Of a stretch of DNA of 64,000 nucleotides, positions 8,251 to 16,864 are shown one piece after another. Position 1 is the first letter of the stretch. Every line of letters begins with the position of its first letter. The position numbers and the translations under genes were made by a program. Source of the DNA: Marinomonas maritima (GTDB lineage: Bacteria; Pseudomonadota; Gammaproteobacteria; Pseudomonadales; Marinomonadaceae); the NCBI RefSeq assembly GCF_024435075.2, contig NZ_JAMZEG020000001.1, positions 372,001 to 436,000 on the forward strand, read 5' to 3'. Under the pieces are notes generated by a model. The model saw only the letters and a program-made list of their open reading frames with translations, made no database searches and was not told the origin of the DNA.

Positions 8251-8688
8251 ATGAAAAAAATTACAATCTTAACCCTTTCAGCGCTTGTTCTCTGTTCATC
8301 TTACAGCTTTGCCCGTGATGATGTTGAGGCTTATTCAATTGCTAATATAATGAGTTCAGAGGTGGCTAAATCAAAGTTAGGAACGGATGTCTCTTTTTAT
8401 TTTGGTGATCAGTCTTATGGCAACGTGCTTAAGAATTTTGGTGGGTTTAAGACCAATAAAAAAACGAATGCTTTTGCTAAGAGTGATAAAGATGCCTGTA
8501 ATTGGGTTTTTCTTTCTGCAATGATTGCACTTAAAGAGAGAGCGATAAAAGAAGGCGGTAATGCTGTGGTGGACATTAAATCGAATTATAAAAACAACCT
8601 AACTTCCAGTCCCGAAACGTTTCAATGTGGCACCGGTGCGGTTATGGCTGGCGTTGCGTTGACTGGTCAGGTTGTGACGCTAGAGTAA
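8251..8688 (+). CDS. Small secreted protein of the family mislabelled 'excinuclease ATPase subunit'
   Basis: 145 residues from the ATG at 8251; an upstream in-frame ATG at 8236 would add five residues before the signal peptide. MKKITILTLSALVLCSSYSFA is a signal peptide. The mature part resembles a widespread small gammaproteobacterial family that databases often call excinuclease subunit, but it has no Walker A motif or zinc finger. Visible are two cysteines (ACNWVFLSA and ETFQCGTG) that could form a disulfide and a helix-strand block ALKERAIKEGGNAVVDIKS, recalling the YbjQ-type fold. The likely location is periplasmic. It is divergent from the APE operon. The function is unknown. Confidence 0.75.
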   Translation: MKKITILTLSALVLCSSYSFARDDVEAYSIANIMSSEVAKSKLGTDVSFYFGDQSYGNVLKNFGGFKTNKKTNAFAKSDKDACNWVFLSAMIALKERAIKEGGNAVVDIKSNYKNNLTSSPETFQCGTGAVMAGVALTGQVVTLE

Positions 8689-8750
8689 ACCATGACAAAC
8701 AGAATGATTAGTGTATGACGATTCCATCTTTCATTATTTTTTGAAATAAA

Positions 8751-8777
8751 AAACCGTGAAAGCGGTTTTGTCGTTTT
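8751..8777 (+). terminator. Rho-independent terminator after the small secreted-protein gene
   Basis: AAACCG and CGGTTT arms around a 6-base loop, followed by TGTCGTTTT. The stem is short and the T-tract interrupted, so it is a moderate call. Confidence 0.5.
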
Positions 8778-8875
8778 AGAAGTAATTCTATCAATGAAAT
8801 ATTTTACCCTGTTGTTTATTAAGTATATGTCTTGTGGCAAAGGCAAAAATAATCTCAAAAATCATATGGATTTTT

Positions 8876-9553
8876 ATGCAGCGTGACATACGAGTTTTTT
8901 TTGCCAATACTGAGACCTTGTCGAATGAGCAGCAGCAACACCTTTTTGACAGGTTGCCAGATACCCAAAAAAATAAAGTGTTGGGGCTAAAAAGCAAAAA
9001 GAAGAAAAGGGAATTTGTAGTAGGGCGAACATTGTTAATACACGCCTTACAAAGTGAGAAAAACCTACAGAGCCTTCCTCTTATTCTAGAAGAACCGTTT
9101 GCTGCTCCGAAAGTGGATAGCCTAGATAATTGCTATGTTTCGATTTCACACAGCGGCTGTCTAGTGTGCTGTGTATTACATACAGATCCTGTCGGTATTG
9201 ATATTGAGCATAAAAAGAATAGAAAAGATCTGATTCATAAAAGTGATTTTTTTATGCATCATGACGAGCTTGAAACGCTAAAGACAATAGTGAGAGATGA
9301 TCGAAAAACGCATTACTTCTATGAGGTCTGGTGTACAAAAGAGGCCTTTTTTAAGGCATTGGACAGCGATAGACAAAAGCAAACGTCTTTAAAATCTATT
9401 CAGCTGTCTCTTTGCTTTAAAGGAGGGGAATGGTCTGTGTTTCAAAGTGACATGGATAACCATCATTTATCCCTTGTTTACCGTGGTGAAGAGCGTCAAG
9501 TTCAGCTTATGGCTGTCGATTTATCTAATTGTTGGCAAACGTCGAGTTTGTAA
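8876..9553 (+). CDS. 4'-phosphopantetheinyl transferase (Sfp type)
   Basis: 225 residues from the ATG at 8876; an in-frame GTG at 8834 would add 14 residues that do not look like the family. The enzyme moves phosphopantetheine from CoA to carrier-protein serines. The Sfp-type motifs are present in order: YVSISHSG, VGIDIEH (magnesium-binding Asp and Glu) and WCTKEAFFKAL (third acidic ligand and lysine). It lies next to the APE operon on the opposite strand, so activating its two carrier proteins is the likely job. Transcription ends at the bidirectional hairpin at 9557-9592. Confidence 0.88.
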   Translation: MQRDIRVFFANTETLSNEQQQHLFDRLPDTQKNKVLGLKSKKKKREFVVGRTLLIHALQSEKNLQSLPLILEEPFAAPKVDSLDNCYVSISHSGCLVCCVLHTDPVGIDIEHKKNRKDLIHKSDFFMHHDELETLKTIVRDDRKTHYFYEVWCTKEAFFKALDSDRQKQTSLKSIQLSLCFKGGEWSVFQSDMDNHHLSLVYRGEERQVQLMAVDLSNCWQTSSL

Positions 9554-9556
9554 ATA

Positions 9557-9592
9557 CAAAAAGAACTTACCCATCTGGATAAGCTCTTTTTC
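9557..9592. terminator. Bidirectional terminator between convergent genes
   Basis: Imperfect inverted repeat AAAAAGAACTTA ... TAAGCTCTTTTT with one mismatch, A-rich on one side and T-rich on the other. It lies between the phosphopantetheinyl transferase (plus) and the barrel protein (minus). Confidence 0.65.
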
Positions 9593-9612
9593 GGACAGGT
9601 GAATAGCGTGGA

Positions 9613-10182
9613 TTAGAAGCGGTATTCAGCACCGACACTGGCTTGATTGAAGTCTGTTTCGAATTTCGAATCAGAGGAAACGTTGTCAGCTTCTAGGTCA
9701 ACATCGTACCAAGTGTATTGGGCGTTTAGTAGAAGATTGTCGGTAACCTTAAAGTTTACACCGGCGCCTGCAAATAGGCTTTTGTCATCAGTGCTACCTG
9801 TTACGGTGGCTATCTCATAGTCCGTTTCGTGCCAAAGTTGCCCCGCCTTAGCAAAGATTTCAACCGTTTGAGTAATCGGTATCGTGCCTTTTAATGCGGC
9901 GGTGTAGCCTGTTGTTTTGGCGTTTGCTGCGCTGCTGCCATAGCTACCAAAGTCAATGTAACTACCTTCAAGGGCAAGAAAAGAATTTAATCGGTAACCG
10001 ACAATACCTTGTACTACATCGTTGTTATCATCGAAGTCATCTTCGCTTTCTACTTTTAGGTAACCGTAATTACCCCCAACATAAAGACCGCTGTCATTTT
10101 TAGCCATGCTTTCCGCGCTTACTGCAGCACTGAATGATGCTATAACGATGCCGCCTGCGATTACGGGAATAAATTTGTTCAT
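9613..10182 (-). CDS. Outer-membrane beta-barrel protein (OmpA-like N-domain / OmpW-size)
   Basis: 189 residues. A signal peptide (MNKFIPVIAGGIVIASFSAAVSA split at about residue 23) is followed by alternating strands rich in Gly and aromatics, for example GLYVGGNYGYLKVES and LLLNAQYTWYDVDLE. The last residues are GAEYRF, and a terminal Phe is the usual assembly signal for Bam-dependent barrels. Length fits an eight-stranded barrel. No OmpA peptidoglycan-binding domain follows. It is monocistronic. The specific function is unknown. Confidence 0.8.
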   Translation of the reverse strand: MNKFIPVIAGGIVIASFSAAVSAESMAKNDSGLYVGGNYGYLKVESEDDFDDNNDVVQGIVGYRLNSFLALEGSYIDFGSYGSSAANAKTTGYTAALKGTIPITQTVEIFAKAGQLWHETDYEIATVTGSTDDKSLFAGAGVNFKVTDNLLLNAQYTWYDVDLEADNVSSDSKFETDFNQASVGAEYRF

Positions 10183-10461
10183 TGTATAACTCCTTTTAGT
10201 TACTTTTTGAGAACGTCGCGAGTTGAGTTTCTACTTTGATATATGAATTTTAGAATGGCTAGGCTTTCGGTGGCTTTTACAAATTTGCTTCACCTTCTAT
10301 GCGTTTACTGTAGGTAAAAAGCGTTTTCCTGATACTTCTATTAGGCAGAATTTGAGAGAGGTTAAGGAGCGAAAAGAGAAGAGGTAAGAAAAATAGGAAA
10401 GAATAGTAGCGCCAACCAATAGGCTGTTTAGTCAACCTTAGTTGGCGCTTTTTAGCCGCGC

Positions 10462-11088
10462 TTAGTGATATTGGTGGCTTGCTATGTCGCCCCATAAACT
10501 TTCAATTTTGCTATCACGGCCACAGCTTGATCGATAGAAAGCATATCGGATAGGGTTTTTCGTGTAATAGCTTTGGTGGTATTCCTCAGCAAGATAAAAG
10601 GTAGATACTGGAAGGATCTGGGTGACGATGTCTGCTTTAAAGGGTTTGGTTTTTTCTACTTTTTCGAGAGACGCTTCAAAAACCGCTTTTTGCTGATCGT
10701 TCTGATAAAACATCGCGGTTTTGTAAGGGGTTCCCTTGTCACAAAATTGCCCTTTGGCATCGGTTGGATCAATGGTTTTCCAGTAATAGTCAGCCAACGC
10801 TTTTAGCGAAACAATATCATCATCAAAATGAATTTCAACGGCTTCAAAGTGGCCTGTTTTTTCTGACGATACTTGTTTGTATGTTGGGTTCTTAGTTTGG
10901 CCTCCAGTGTAACCAGAGATAACGTCGCTCACACCATCAACCAATTCAAAGTCGGACTCTACACACCAAAAACAACCGCCCGCGACGATCATTGTTTGCG
11001 GTGCCGCGAGTGATACACTGCTAAAAGTCGCCGTGCCGGAAAGCAACAGTAACCCTAAGGCGCTGCTGAGTGAATTTCGAATCATCAT
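10462..11088 (-). CDS. msrA: Peptide-methionine (S)-sulfoxide reductase MsrA with signal peptide
   Basis: 208 residues. The MsrA catalytic motif GGCFWCVESDFE lies at about residues 37-48, followed by the family phrase SGYTGGQTKNPTYKQVSS and, near the C-terminus, FYRSSCGRD holding a likely resolving cysteine. It reduces methionine-S-sulfoxide in proteins. The first 28 residues (MMIRNSLSSALGLLLLSGTATFSSVSLAA) are a signal peptide, so this copy is probably periplasmic; most gammaproteobacterial MsrA proteins are cytosolic. Upstream AAAGGACACTTTAT gives a reasonable ribosome site. It is divergent from fpr across a 316-bp gap. Confidence 0.92.
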   Translation of the reverse strand: MMIRNSLSSALGLLLLSGTATFSSVSLAAPQTMIVAGGCFWCVESDFELVDGVSDVISGYTGGQTKNPTYKQVSSEKTGHFEAVEIHFDDDIVSLKALADYYWKTIDPTDAKGQFCDKGTPYKTAMFYQNDQQKAVFEASLEKVEKTKPFKADIVTQILPVSTFYLAEEYHQSYYTKNPIRYAFYRSSCGRDSKIESLWGDIASHQYH

Positions 11089-11404
11089 ATAAAGTGTCCT
11101 TTAATTATTAAAAAGAAGTCTGATAGCAAATAAATAACACTATTTTGTTCTTTGACGTTGTAGATAGTAATTTTCTTACTGAGATACTTGATCTTCCTAC
11201 TTACTAACGTATTTTTTGTACATTTGGATGACATAATCACAATTTAATTGTGGTGTATTGGTACTTGGCTCTATATATGCTAAGTGTATTAAAGACATCT
11301 ATATAATCAATTAAACGAATATAGAATTATCCTATAGTATGCGTATCAGCCAATGAAACTTCCATTCTATCAGGGAGGTTTTCTAAAATTTGAATGAGGT
11401 CGTC
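11089..11404. other. 316-bp divergent promoter region of msrA and fpr
   Basis: AT-rich region. The notable item is a perfect 7-1-7 palindrome, CACAATTTAATTGTG, at 11238-11252, near the middle of the gap. It could be an operator for a dimeric regulator of fpr and/or msrA. In pseudomonads fpr is controlled by the LysR-type FinR, but no finR gene is visible next to it here. CAGGGAGG at 11371 and GAGG at 11396 precede fpr. Confidence 0.45.
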
Positions 11405-12181
11405 ATGAGTGCATTTGTTACTGAACGCGTTTTAAGTGTCCATCACTGGGATGAAAATTTATTTAGCTTTAAAACCACACGCAATCCAAGCTTGCGTTTC
11501 GACAATGGTCAGTTTGTGATGATTGGCTTAGAAACCGAAGCGCGTCCTTTGATACGTGCTTACAGTATTGCCAGTCCGAATTACGAAGAGCACTTGGAAT
11601 TTTTCAGTATAAAAGTGCCAAATGGCCCGTTAACGTCCCGTTTGCAGCACTTACAAGTAGGTGATGATATTTTGGTCAGTCGCAAACCTACCGGCACTTT
11701 AGTGACGCGTGATTTGCACCCAGGTAAACACTTATATCTATTATCTACTGGCACCGGTTTAGCGCCTTTTTTAAGCGTTATTCAAGATTTTGATGCCTAT
11801 GAACAATACGACAAAATTGTTTTGATTCATGGCGTACGCCATGTGAGTGAACTCGCTTATGCAGACTTTATTGAAAAAGAATTGCCTAGCAATGAGTTCT
11901 TTGGCGAACAGGTTCGTGAAAAATTGATCTATTATCCTACAGTGACGCGTGAACCTTTTCGCAATCAAGGTCGTCTGACTGATTTGATTCGCAGTGGTAA
12001 ATTGGCAGAAGATATTGGTTTACCACAGTTGGACCCAGTGGATGATAGGGTGATGATTTGTGGCAGCCCTAGTATGCTTAAAGACACTTCCATTTTACTT
12101 GATGAGCTTGGTTTTAAAGAGTCTCCAAAGATCGGGGTACCAGGAGATTACGTCATCGAACGCGCTTTTGTTGAGCATTAA
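11405..12181 (+). CDS. fpr: Ferredoxin--NADP(+) reductase
   Basis: 258 residues, exactly the usual size of the pseudomonad enzyme. It starts at the ATG at 11405 with GAGG five bases upstream; a TTG at 11390 is in frame but poorer. It transfers electrons between NADPH and ferredoxin/flavodoxin in the cytosol. FAD-binding motif RAYSIASPNYEEHLEF, the NADP site STGTGLAPF, and the C-terminus GDYVIERAFVEH are typical of the bacterial subclass with a C-terminal extension. It is followed after 105 bp by the YghU-like gene. Confidence 0.95.
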   Translation: MSAFVTERVLSVHHWDENLFSFKTTRNPSLRFDNGQFVMIGLETEARPLIRAYSIASPNYEEHLEFFSIKVPNGPLTSRLQHLQVGDDILVSRKPTGTLVTRDLHPGKHLYLLSTGTGLAPFLSVIQDFDAYEQYDKIVLIHGVRHVSELAYADFIEKELPSNEFFGEQVREKLIYYPTVTREPFRNQGRLTDLIRSGKLAEDIGLPQLDPVDDRVMICGSPSMLKDTSILLDELGFKESPKIGVPGDYVIERAFVEH

Positions 12182-12286
12182 TGGATTTTATAAACAGCAT
12201 TCAAAGGCACGCCTTGATAATCGTCGGTCTATTGACCGCAACGGCTTGAAAAGTGCTTTAGCCGATAACTATTTTTAGGAGATATG

Positions 12287-13150
12287 ATGAGTTCTGACAC
12301 AGTTAATAATGAAAACTATGTACCGCCAAAAGTATGGCAATGGGATGCACAAAGCGGTGGTAAATTTGCGAGCATCAATCGTCCTATTTCTGGGGCAACG
12401 CATGAAAAAGTACTCGCTGTTGGTAAGCACCCACTTCAACTTCATTCCTTGGCCACGCCTAATGGTCAGAAAGTGACGATCATGTTGGAAGAGCTTTTAG
12501 CGTTGGGTAAAAGCAATGCTGAATACGATGCTTATTTGATTAACATTGGTGAAGGTGATCAGTTCGGCTCAGGTTTTGTGGAAGTAAATCCTAATTCAAA
12601 AATTCCGGCCCTGATGGATTACAGTACAACACCACCAACGCGTGTTTTCGAGTCTGGCTCTATTCTTCAATACTTAGCTGAAAAGTTCGACGCCTTTGTA
12701 CCAAAAGACTTAGCGGCAAAAACAGAATGTCGTAACTGGTTATTCTGGCAAATGGGATCTGCTCCTTATTTAGGGGGTGGTTTTGGCCATTTTTACGCGT
12801 ACGCGCCGACTAAAATGCAGTACCCGATTGACCGCTTTACGATGGAAACCAAACGTCAATTAGACGTGTTGGACAAACAACTGGCTGATCATACTTACAT
12901 GGCCGGTGAGGAGTATTCGATCGCTGATATCGCCATTTGGCCTTGGTACGGTAACTTAGTATTGGGCAACCTATATGATGCCGCTGAGTTCTTAGACGTA
13001 ACCCGCTATAGAAATGTCGTGCGTTGGGCAAAAGCGATAGAGCAACGCCGAGCAGTACAGCGTGGCCGTATTGTTAATAAGGCTTTTGGCGACGGGGCGC
13101 AGCTTCATGAGCGTCATGATGCTGCGGATTTTGATGGTCTTATTAAATAA
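12287..13150 (+). CDS. yghU: YghU-like glutathione S-transferase (disulfide-bond oxidoreductase)
   Basis: 287 residues from the ATG at 12287, preceded by AGGAG with 5-base spacing; the adjacent ATG at 12284 is only 2 bases from it. It has a thioredoxin-like N-domain (LATPNGQKVTIMLEELL) preceded by the long N-terminal arm characteristic of YghU (NYVPPKVWQWDAQSGGKFAS), then NPNSKIPAL, FESGSILQYLAEKF, and a helical C-domain with SIADIAIWPWYGNL. Known YghU binds two glutathiones and has disulfide reductase activity. It is cytosolic and lies downstream of fpr, perhaps in the same redox transcript. Confidence 0.92.
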   Translation: MSSDTVNNENYVPPKVWQWDAQSGGKFASINRPISGATHEKVLAVGKHPLQLHSLATPNGQKVTIMLEELLALGKSNAEYDAYLINIGEGDQFGSGFVEVNPNSKIPALMDYSTTPPTRVFESGSILQYLAEKFDAFVPKDLAAKTECRNWLFWQMGSAPYLGGGFGHFYAYAPTKMQYPIDRFTMETKRQLDVLDKQLADHTYMAGEEYSIADIAIWPWYGNLVLGNLYDAAEFLDVTRYRNVVRWAKAIEQRRAVQRGRIVNKAFGDGAQLHERHDAADFDGLIK

Positions 13151-13178
13151 AATATAATACATATCCGTGCGTTTGGGA

Positions 13179-13213
13179 AAGGGATAAGTCATTTAATGGC
13201 TTGTCCCTTTTTT
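13179..13213 (+). terminator. Strong Rho-independent terminator after yghU
   Basis: Arms AAGGGATAAGTCAT (13179-13192) and ATGGCTTGTCCCTT (13196-13209) form a 14-bp stem with two G-U pairs and a 3-base loop, followed by a run of T. Confidence 0.85.
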
Positions 13214-13436
13214 AATGGTTGATAAACGGAATGTTTAAAAAATAAACAGCTAATTTGAGTGCTTGTCACCATTTTGTAAGACGCAGATGTGTTAGAGTGT
13301 CGGTCTACGAAATCTGTTGGTCAGCATGATGCTGCAACCTACTCTTTTTTTGTGTCGATGTACTAGGCGATGTATGTCCTTTGTGGCTGACAAGACAGAA
13401 GAGAACAGCTCTACGTCCCTTTTAGAGAGCTCGAAA

Positions 13437-14213
13437 ATGCAAAATTTAACGCAAGATGGACAAAACCTTGTTAACTCCCTTTCCAGTCGCTACAACCTAA
13501 GTTTTGATGCGGTGCTTCACATGCTGATTGCTGTGAATAATGGTAGCGGATCGATGGCACAGTTTAACTGCCCTGAGTTGGGTGGTGGTGGTCAATGGAT
13601 GCGCGGTGGCATGACCATGGTCGGCGACATGTTTAACTACGGTCTAAAATCGACAGTGGATAACCTGTGTAATGAATTGGCGAATGGCCTTGCTAATATG
13701 CAAGTGTTTATGCCGTTACCAAAAGGTTCAAGGTCCAATAATCAATGGTGGCCTGGAGATCTTGGTCAACCGTTTAGCAGTGGCGCACAAAATAGCACTC
13801 GTTACGCTATTTTTCCAAAACGTCTTGCGGTTGAAGTGAATGGTAATGTCACGGTTTACGATACATTAGACAATAATATCGGTGGCATAAGCCAGCAGCA
13901 AGGTGGTAATTCATCGCTGACTTTTTCGAGTCAATATGGCACGATTCTAGTCAACACATTACCGGTTGTTTCTGGGACGGGCTCTGCTCCTATAATGCGA
14001 GCACCTGCTCCTCAAAATAACTTCATAGAACCGCCTGTACCAGTACCTTATACACCTGCACCGGCTATGCAAACGACTCAAAATTTCAGCAATGCAACTT
14101 CCGTTGACGAGGTGATCCAATTAATTGAGAAATTAGCTAAGCTGCGTGATATGGGCGCGATTTCTGACAATGAATATAACTCTAAAAAAACCGATTTACT
14201 GAATCGTATTTGA
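13437..14213 (+). CDS. SHOCT-domain protein of unknown function
   Basis: 258 residues from the ATG at 13437, chosen because family members begin MQNLT-like; starts at 13374 (ATG) or 13317 (TTG) are open. The N-terminal half has an invariant-looking block, NGSGSMAQFNCPELGGGG then QWMRGGMTMVGDMFNYGLK. The middle is low in charge and rich in Gly, Gln and Pro. The C-terminus (VDEVIQLIEKLAKLRDMGAI, then SDNEYNSKKTDLLNRI) is a SHOCT domain, a short helical oligomerisation or membrane-targeting module. No signal peptide is seen. Similar proteins occur in pseudomonads and Marinobacter without an assigned role. It ends 50 bp before the IS4-family terminal repeat. Confidence 0.75.
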   Translation: MQNLTQDGQNLVNSLSSRYNLSFDAVLHMLIAVNNGSGSMAQFNCPELGGGGQWMRGGMTMVGDMFNYGLKSTVDNLCNELANGLANMQVFMPLPKGSRSNNQWWPGDLGQPFSSGAQNSTRYAIFPKRLAVEVNGNVTVYDTLDNNIGGISQQQGGNSSLTFSSQYGTILVNTLPVVSGTGSAPIMRAPAPQNNFIEPPVPVPYTPAPAMQTTQNFSNATSVDEVIQLIEKLAKLRDMGAISDNEYNSKKTDLLNRI

Positions 14214-14257
14214 TTAGACAATGTGAATATCCTATGTGTTGTATAAAAAGAGGCTCA

Positions 14258-14571
14258 CTATAATAATGCTGTCCACTTAAGTGGAACAGCATTATGAGAT
14301 ACCGGATATCTCGTCTTTGATTGCTTGACCAAGCGAGGCCGACTAGTCCTCGCTTTTTTTCGCTCCAAAAACAAATTACACACCCCAGACCTTAGCTCCT
14401 TAAGGCGCATTCCTGTCTTCGATTCTGCCTTAGCGGCTGCCATCACGATCAAGTTGGAAGTAATAAAAGTAAACGCCATTTTTAAACGCACACCGCTTGC
14501 TCGTTGACCATGTGATGTCGCCGCATGACTCGCCTCTCTACGCACGATGTTGTAGGCAAGGGTAATCCCCC
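14258..14571 (-). pseudogene. IS4-family transposase, C-terminal fragment
   Basis: Minus-strand frame reading GITLAYNIVRREASHAATSH and later KTRYPVSHNAVPLK. This matches the C-terminus of IS4-family transposases (the LAYN-(L/I)-VRRE helix follows the catalytic Glu region). The reading runs past the expected stop: after VPLK a TGG stands where the other terminal repeat implies TGA, so the frame continues WTALL into flanking DNA and stops at 14258. The catalytic Asp residues are on the other side of the nested insertion. Confidence 0.75.
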
Positions 14572-14637
14572 TAGGAAATAATAGCAGTCAAAAGTAGAGT
14601 TTTCTCGTAATCTATACGGAGGAGGTTGAGGTTCTGC

Positions 14638-14922
14638 ATGAAAAAATCTCGTGACATTGATAGCCAGATCATGGCTATTTTAAAACAAGCCAAAGCTGGC
14701 ACCCCGATTCCTGAACTGTGCAGAGAGCATGGTACGAGTGCCGCTTCCTTTTATAAATAGCGGGCTAAATATGGTGGCATGGATGCTTCATTGATGGCTC
14801 GAATGAAAGAGCTTGAAGAAGAGAATCGTCGACTTAAAAAGATGTACGCCGAAGAACACTTTAAGGCAGAAGTGATTCAGGAAGCCATGGCAAAGATACC
14901 CAAGGGTACAAACGAGTGGTGA
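14638..14922 (+). pseudogene. IS3-family transposase OrfA with an amber codon
   Basis: The ATG at 14638 is preceded by GGAGGTTGAGG. The frame reads MKKSRDIDSQIMAILKQAKA then GTPIPELCREHG, an HTH-Tnp-1 helix-turn-helix, followed by an ELEEENRRLKKMYAE leucine-zipper region typical of IS407/IS2-like OrfA. It is broken by TAG at 14758-14760, where relatives have Trp (FYKWRAKYGG). The rest of the frame is open to a TGA at 14920-14922, overlapping the start of OrfB. Confidence 0.82.
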
Positions 14923-15659
14923 AGCTGTCTCAACGACGTGAGATGGCACAACATGCTGTTGCTAGCCACCCAGTGAGTGTTCGTTTAGCGTGTGTGGCGT
15001 TTTCAATCAGTGAAATCTGTTATTGCTATCAGGGAAAGTTTAATGATGAAAACTCGTACATAGCGAACTTACGGATTGATCTTGCAGAAGATCAATCTGA
15101 CTGGGGATTTGGTTTATGTTTTTCCTATCTGAGGAATGTAAAAGCCCATGGTTGGAATCATAAACGTGTTTATCGAATCTATTGTGAGCTGGCACTTAAT
15201 CTACGCATTCACCCAAGACGACGTCTAAATCGCACTGTTCCAGAGCCCTTAAAAGAGCCAACTAGACCAAACCAAGTCTGGGCAATCGATTTTATGCACG
15301 ATCGACTCGCAGACGGACGAAAGTATCGTTTATTCAATGTGATTGATGATTTAAAGCGTGGGGGACTGGCTATGGAGGCTGGCTTTTCGTTGTCGTCACT
15401 ATGAATCATCAGAGGGTTAGATCAACTTTTAGAATGGCGCGAGAAACCGTTAATTATTCGTTGCGATAATGGCCCTGAGTTCATCAATCATGATTTTGTT
15501 AACTGGGCTAAACATCATAATATTCGTATTGAGTATATTCAGCCTGGTAATCCGCAGCAAAATGCTTATATCGAACGTTACAATCGAACGGCAAGACATG
15601 GTTGGGTAAGTAAACACCTTTTTGACACCCTAGAAGAAGTACAGGACTATGCAACAAAG

Positions 15660-16864
15660 TGTATTAGTCTCGACTTGATCTGACAATTCTACTTGAAAGG
15701 TAGAGAGTTACCCGTTTTGATAAAGGTGTCGAATCTTCAATCAAAACAAACAAAAGGTAACTCTCTATGTTGCATACTAACAATCCCATCATTAAACACA
15801 AAGCAGGTTTGCTGAATCTGGCAGAAGAGCTCGGAAACGTCTCAAAAGCTTGCAAAATCATGGGGGTATCGCGAGATACGTTTTATCGTTATCAAGAGCT
15901 CGCTCAAGACGGTAATCTTGATGCGTTAATCAATCGATCTAGACGCACACCCAACATCAAAAACAGAGTTGATGACGCAACGGAAAACGCAGTCATTGAC
16001 TATGCTATTGCTGAACCGGCGCATGGGCAGCATCGCACTAGCAATGAACTTCGTAAAAAAGGTGTCTTCGTATCCGGCAGTGGTGTTCGCTCGATCTGGC
16101 TGCGGCACGATTTAGAAAACTTCAAAAAGCGCCTCAAAGCCTTAGAACAAAAGGTAGCCGAAGATGGCATCGTCTTGACGGACGCTCAAGTCGCGGCTCT
16201 TGAGAAAAAGAAAGAGGATGATGTAGCTTGTGGCGAGATAGAAACGGCTCATCCAGGCTATTTGGGCTCTCAAGACACTTTTTATGTTGGTAATCTCAAA
16301 GGGGTTGGCAGGATTTACCAGCAGACCTTTGTTGATACTTACAGTAAAGTAGCCTTTGCAAAGCTCTACACAACCAAAACGCCCATTACGGCCGCAGACA
16401 TTTTGAATGACAGAGTATTGCCGTATTTTGAACGCAATGACTTGCCTATGCTTCGTATCTTAACGGATCGTGGAACAGAATATTGCGGCAAAGTAGAGCA
16501 GCACGATTATCAGCTTTATCTTGCGATCAACGACATTGATCACACCAAGACAAAAGCCATGTCGCCACAAACCAATGGCATCTGTGAACGCTTCCATAAA
16601 ACGATACTGAATGAGTTTTATCAGGTAACGTTTCGTAAAAAACTTTACGATAGTCTAGAAGCTCTGCAAAAAGATCTGGACCAATGGATGGTCTATTACA
16701 ATAATGACCGAACTCATCAGGGAAAAATGTGTTGTGGAAGGACGCCACTTGACACATTACTTGATGGAAAAGTGATCTGGGCTGAAAAGAATTTAACCCA
16801 GATCTAAACTAACAGACACCGGTTTAAAATGAGGTAACTGTCAGATCAGGTCTGAGCTAGTACA
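15660..16864 (+). mobile_element. Complete IS481-family insertion sequence with 7-bp target duplication
   Basis: 1205 bp. The ends start TGTA and match as imperfect inverted repeats over about 29 bp; the shared core is TTGATCTGACA/CTGATCTGACA. The direct repeat AACAAAG is at 15653-15659 and again at 16865-16871. Deleting the element plus one repeat restores the IS3 OrfB reading frame (DYATKWLWFYNHKR), which confirms both the limits and the insertion. One intact transposase gene lies inside. Confidence 0.92.
15767..16807 (+). CDS. IS481-family transposase
   Basis: 346 residues, full length. An N-terminal helix-turn-helix (NVSKACKIMGVSRDTFYRY) is followed by an HTH-like second domain and an rve-type integrase core with the DDE triad in FVDTYSK, LRILTDRGTEYCG and GICERFHKTILNEFY. 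It ends YYNNDRTHQGKMCCGRTPLD, the family C-terminus. The start codon is preceded by GGTAACTCTCT, a weak ribosome site. No stop or frameshift is seen, so it may be active. It is the youngest layer of the insertion nest. Confidence 0.95.
   Translation: MLHTNNPIIKHKAGLLNLAEELGNVSKACKIMGVSRDTFYRYQELAQDGNLDALINRSRRTPNIKNRVDDATENAVIDYAIAEPAHGQHRTSNELRKKGVFVSGSGVRSIWLRHDLENFKKRLKALEQKVAEDGIVLTDAQVAALEKKKEDDVACGEIETAHPGYLGSQDTFYVGNLKGVGRIYQQTFVDTYSKVAFAKLYTTKTPITAADILNDRVLPYFERNDLPMLRILTDRGTEYCGKVEQHDYQLYLAINDIDHTKTKAMSPQTNGICERFHKTILNEFYQVTFRKKLYDSLEALQKDLDQWMVYYNNDRTHQGKMCCGRTPLDTLLDGKVIWAEKNLTQI

Noticed and set aside
10277..10495. 72-codon minus-strand frame upstream of the barrel gene with one hydrophobic segment
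   Set aside because: It overlaps the 3' end of msrA in another frame, its composition looks random apart from the hydrophobic run, and no ribosome site or homologue was recognised.
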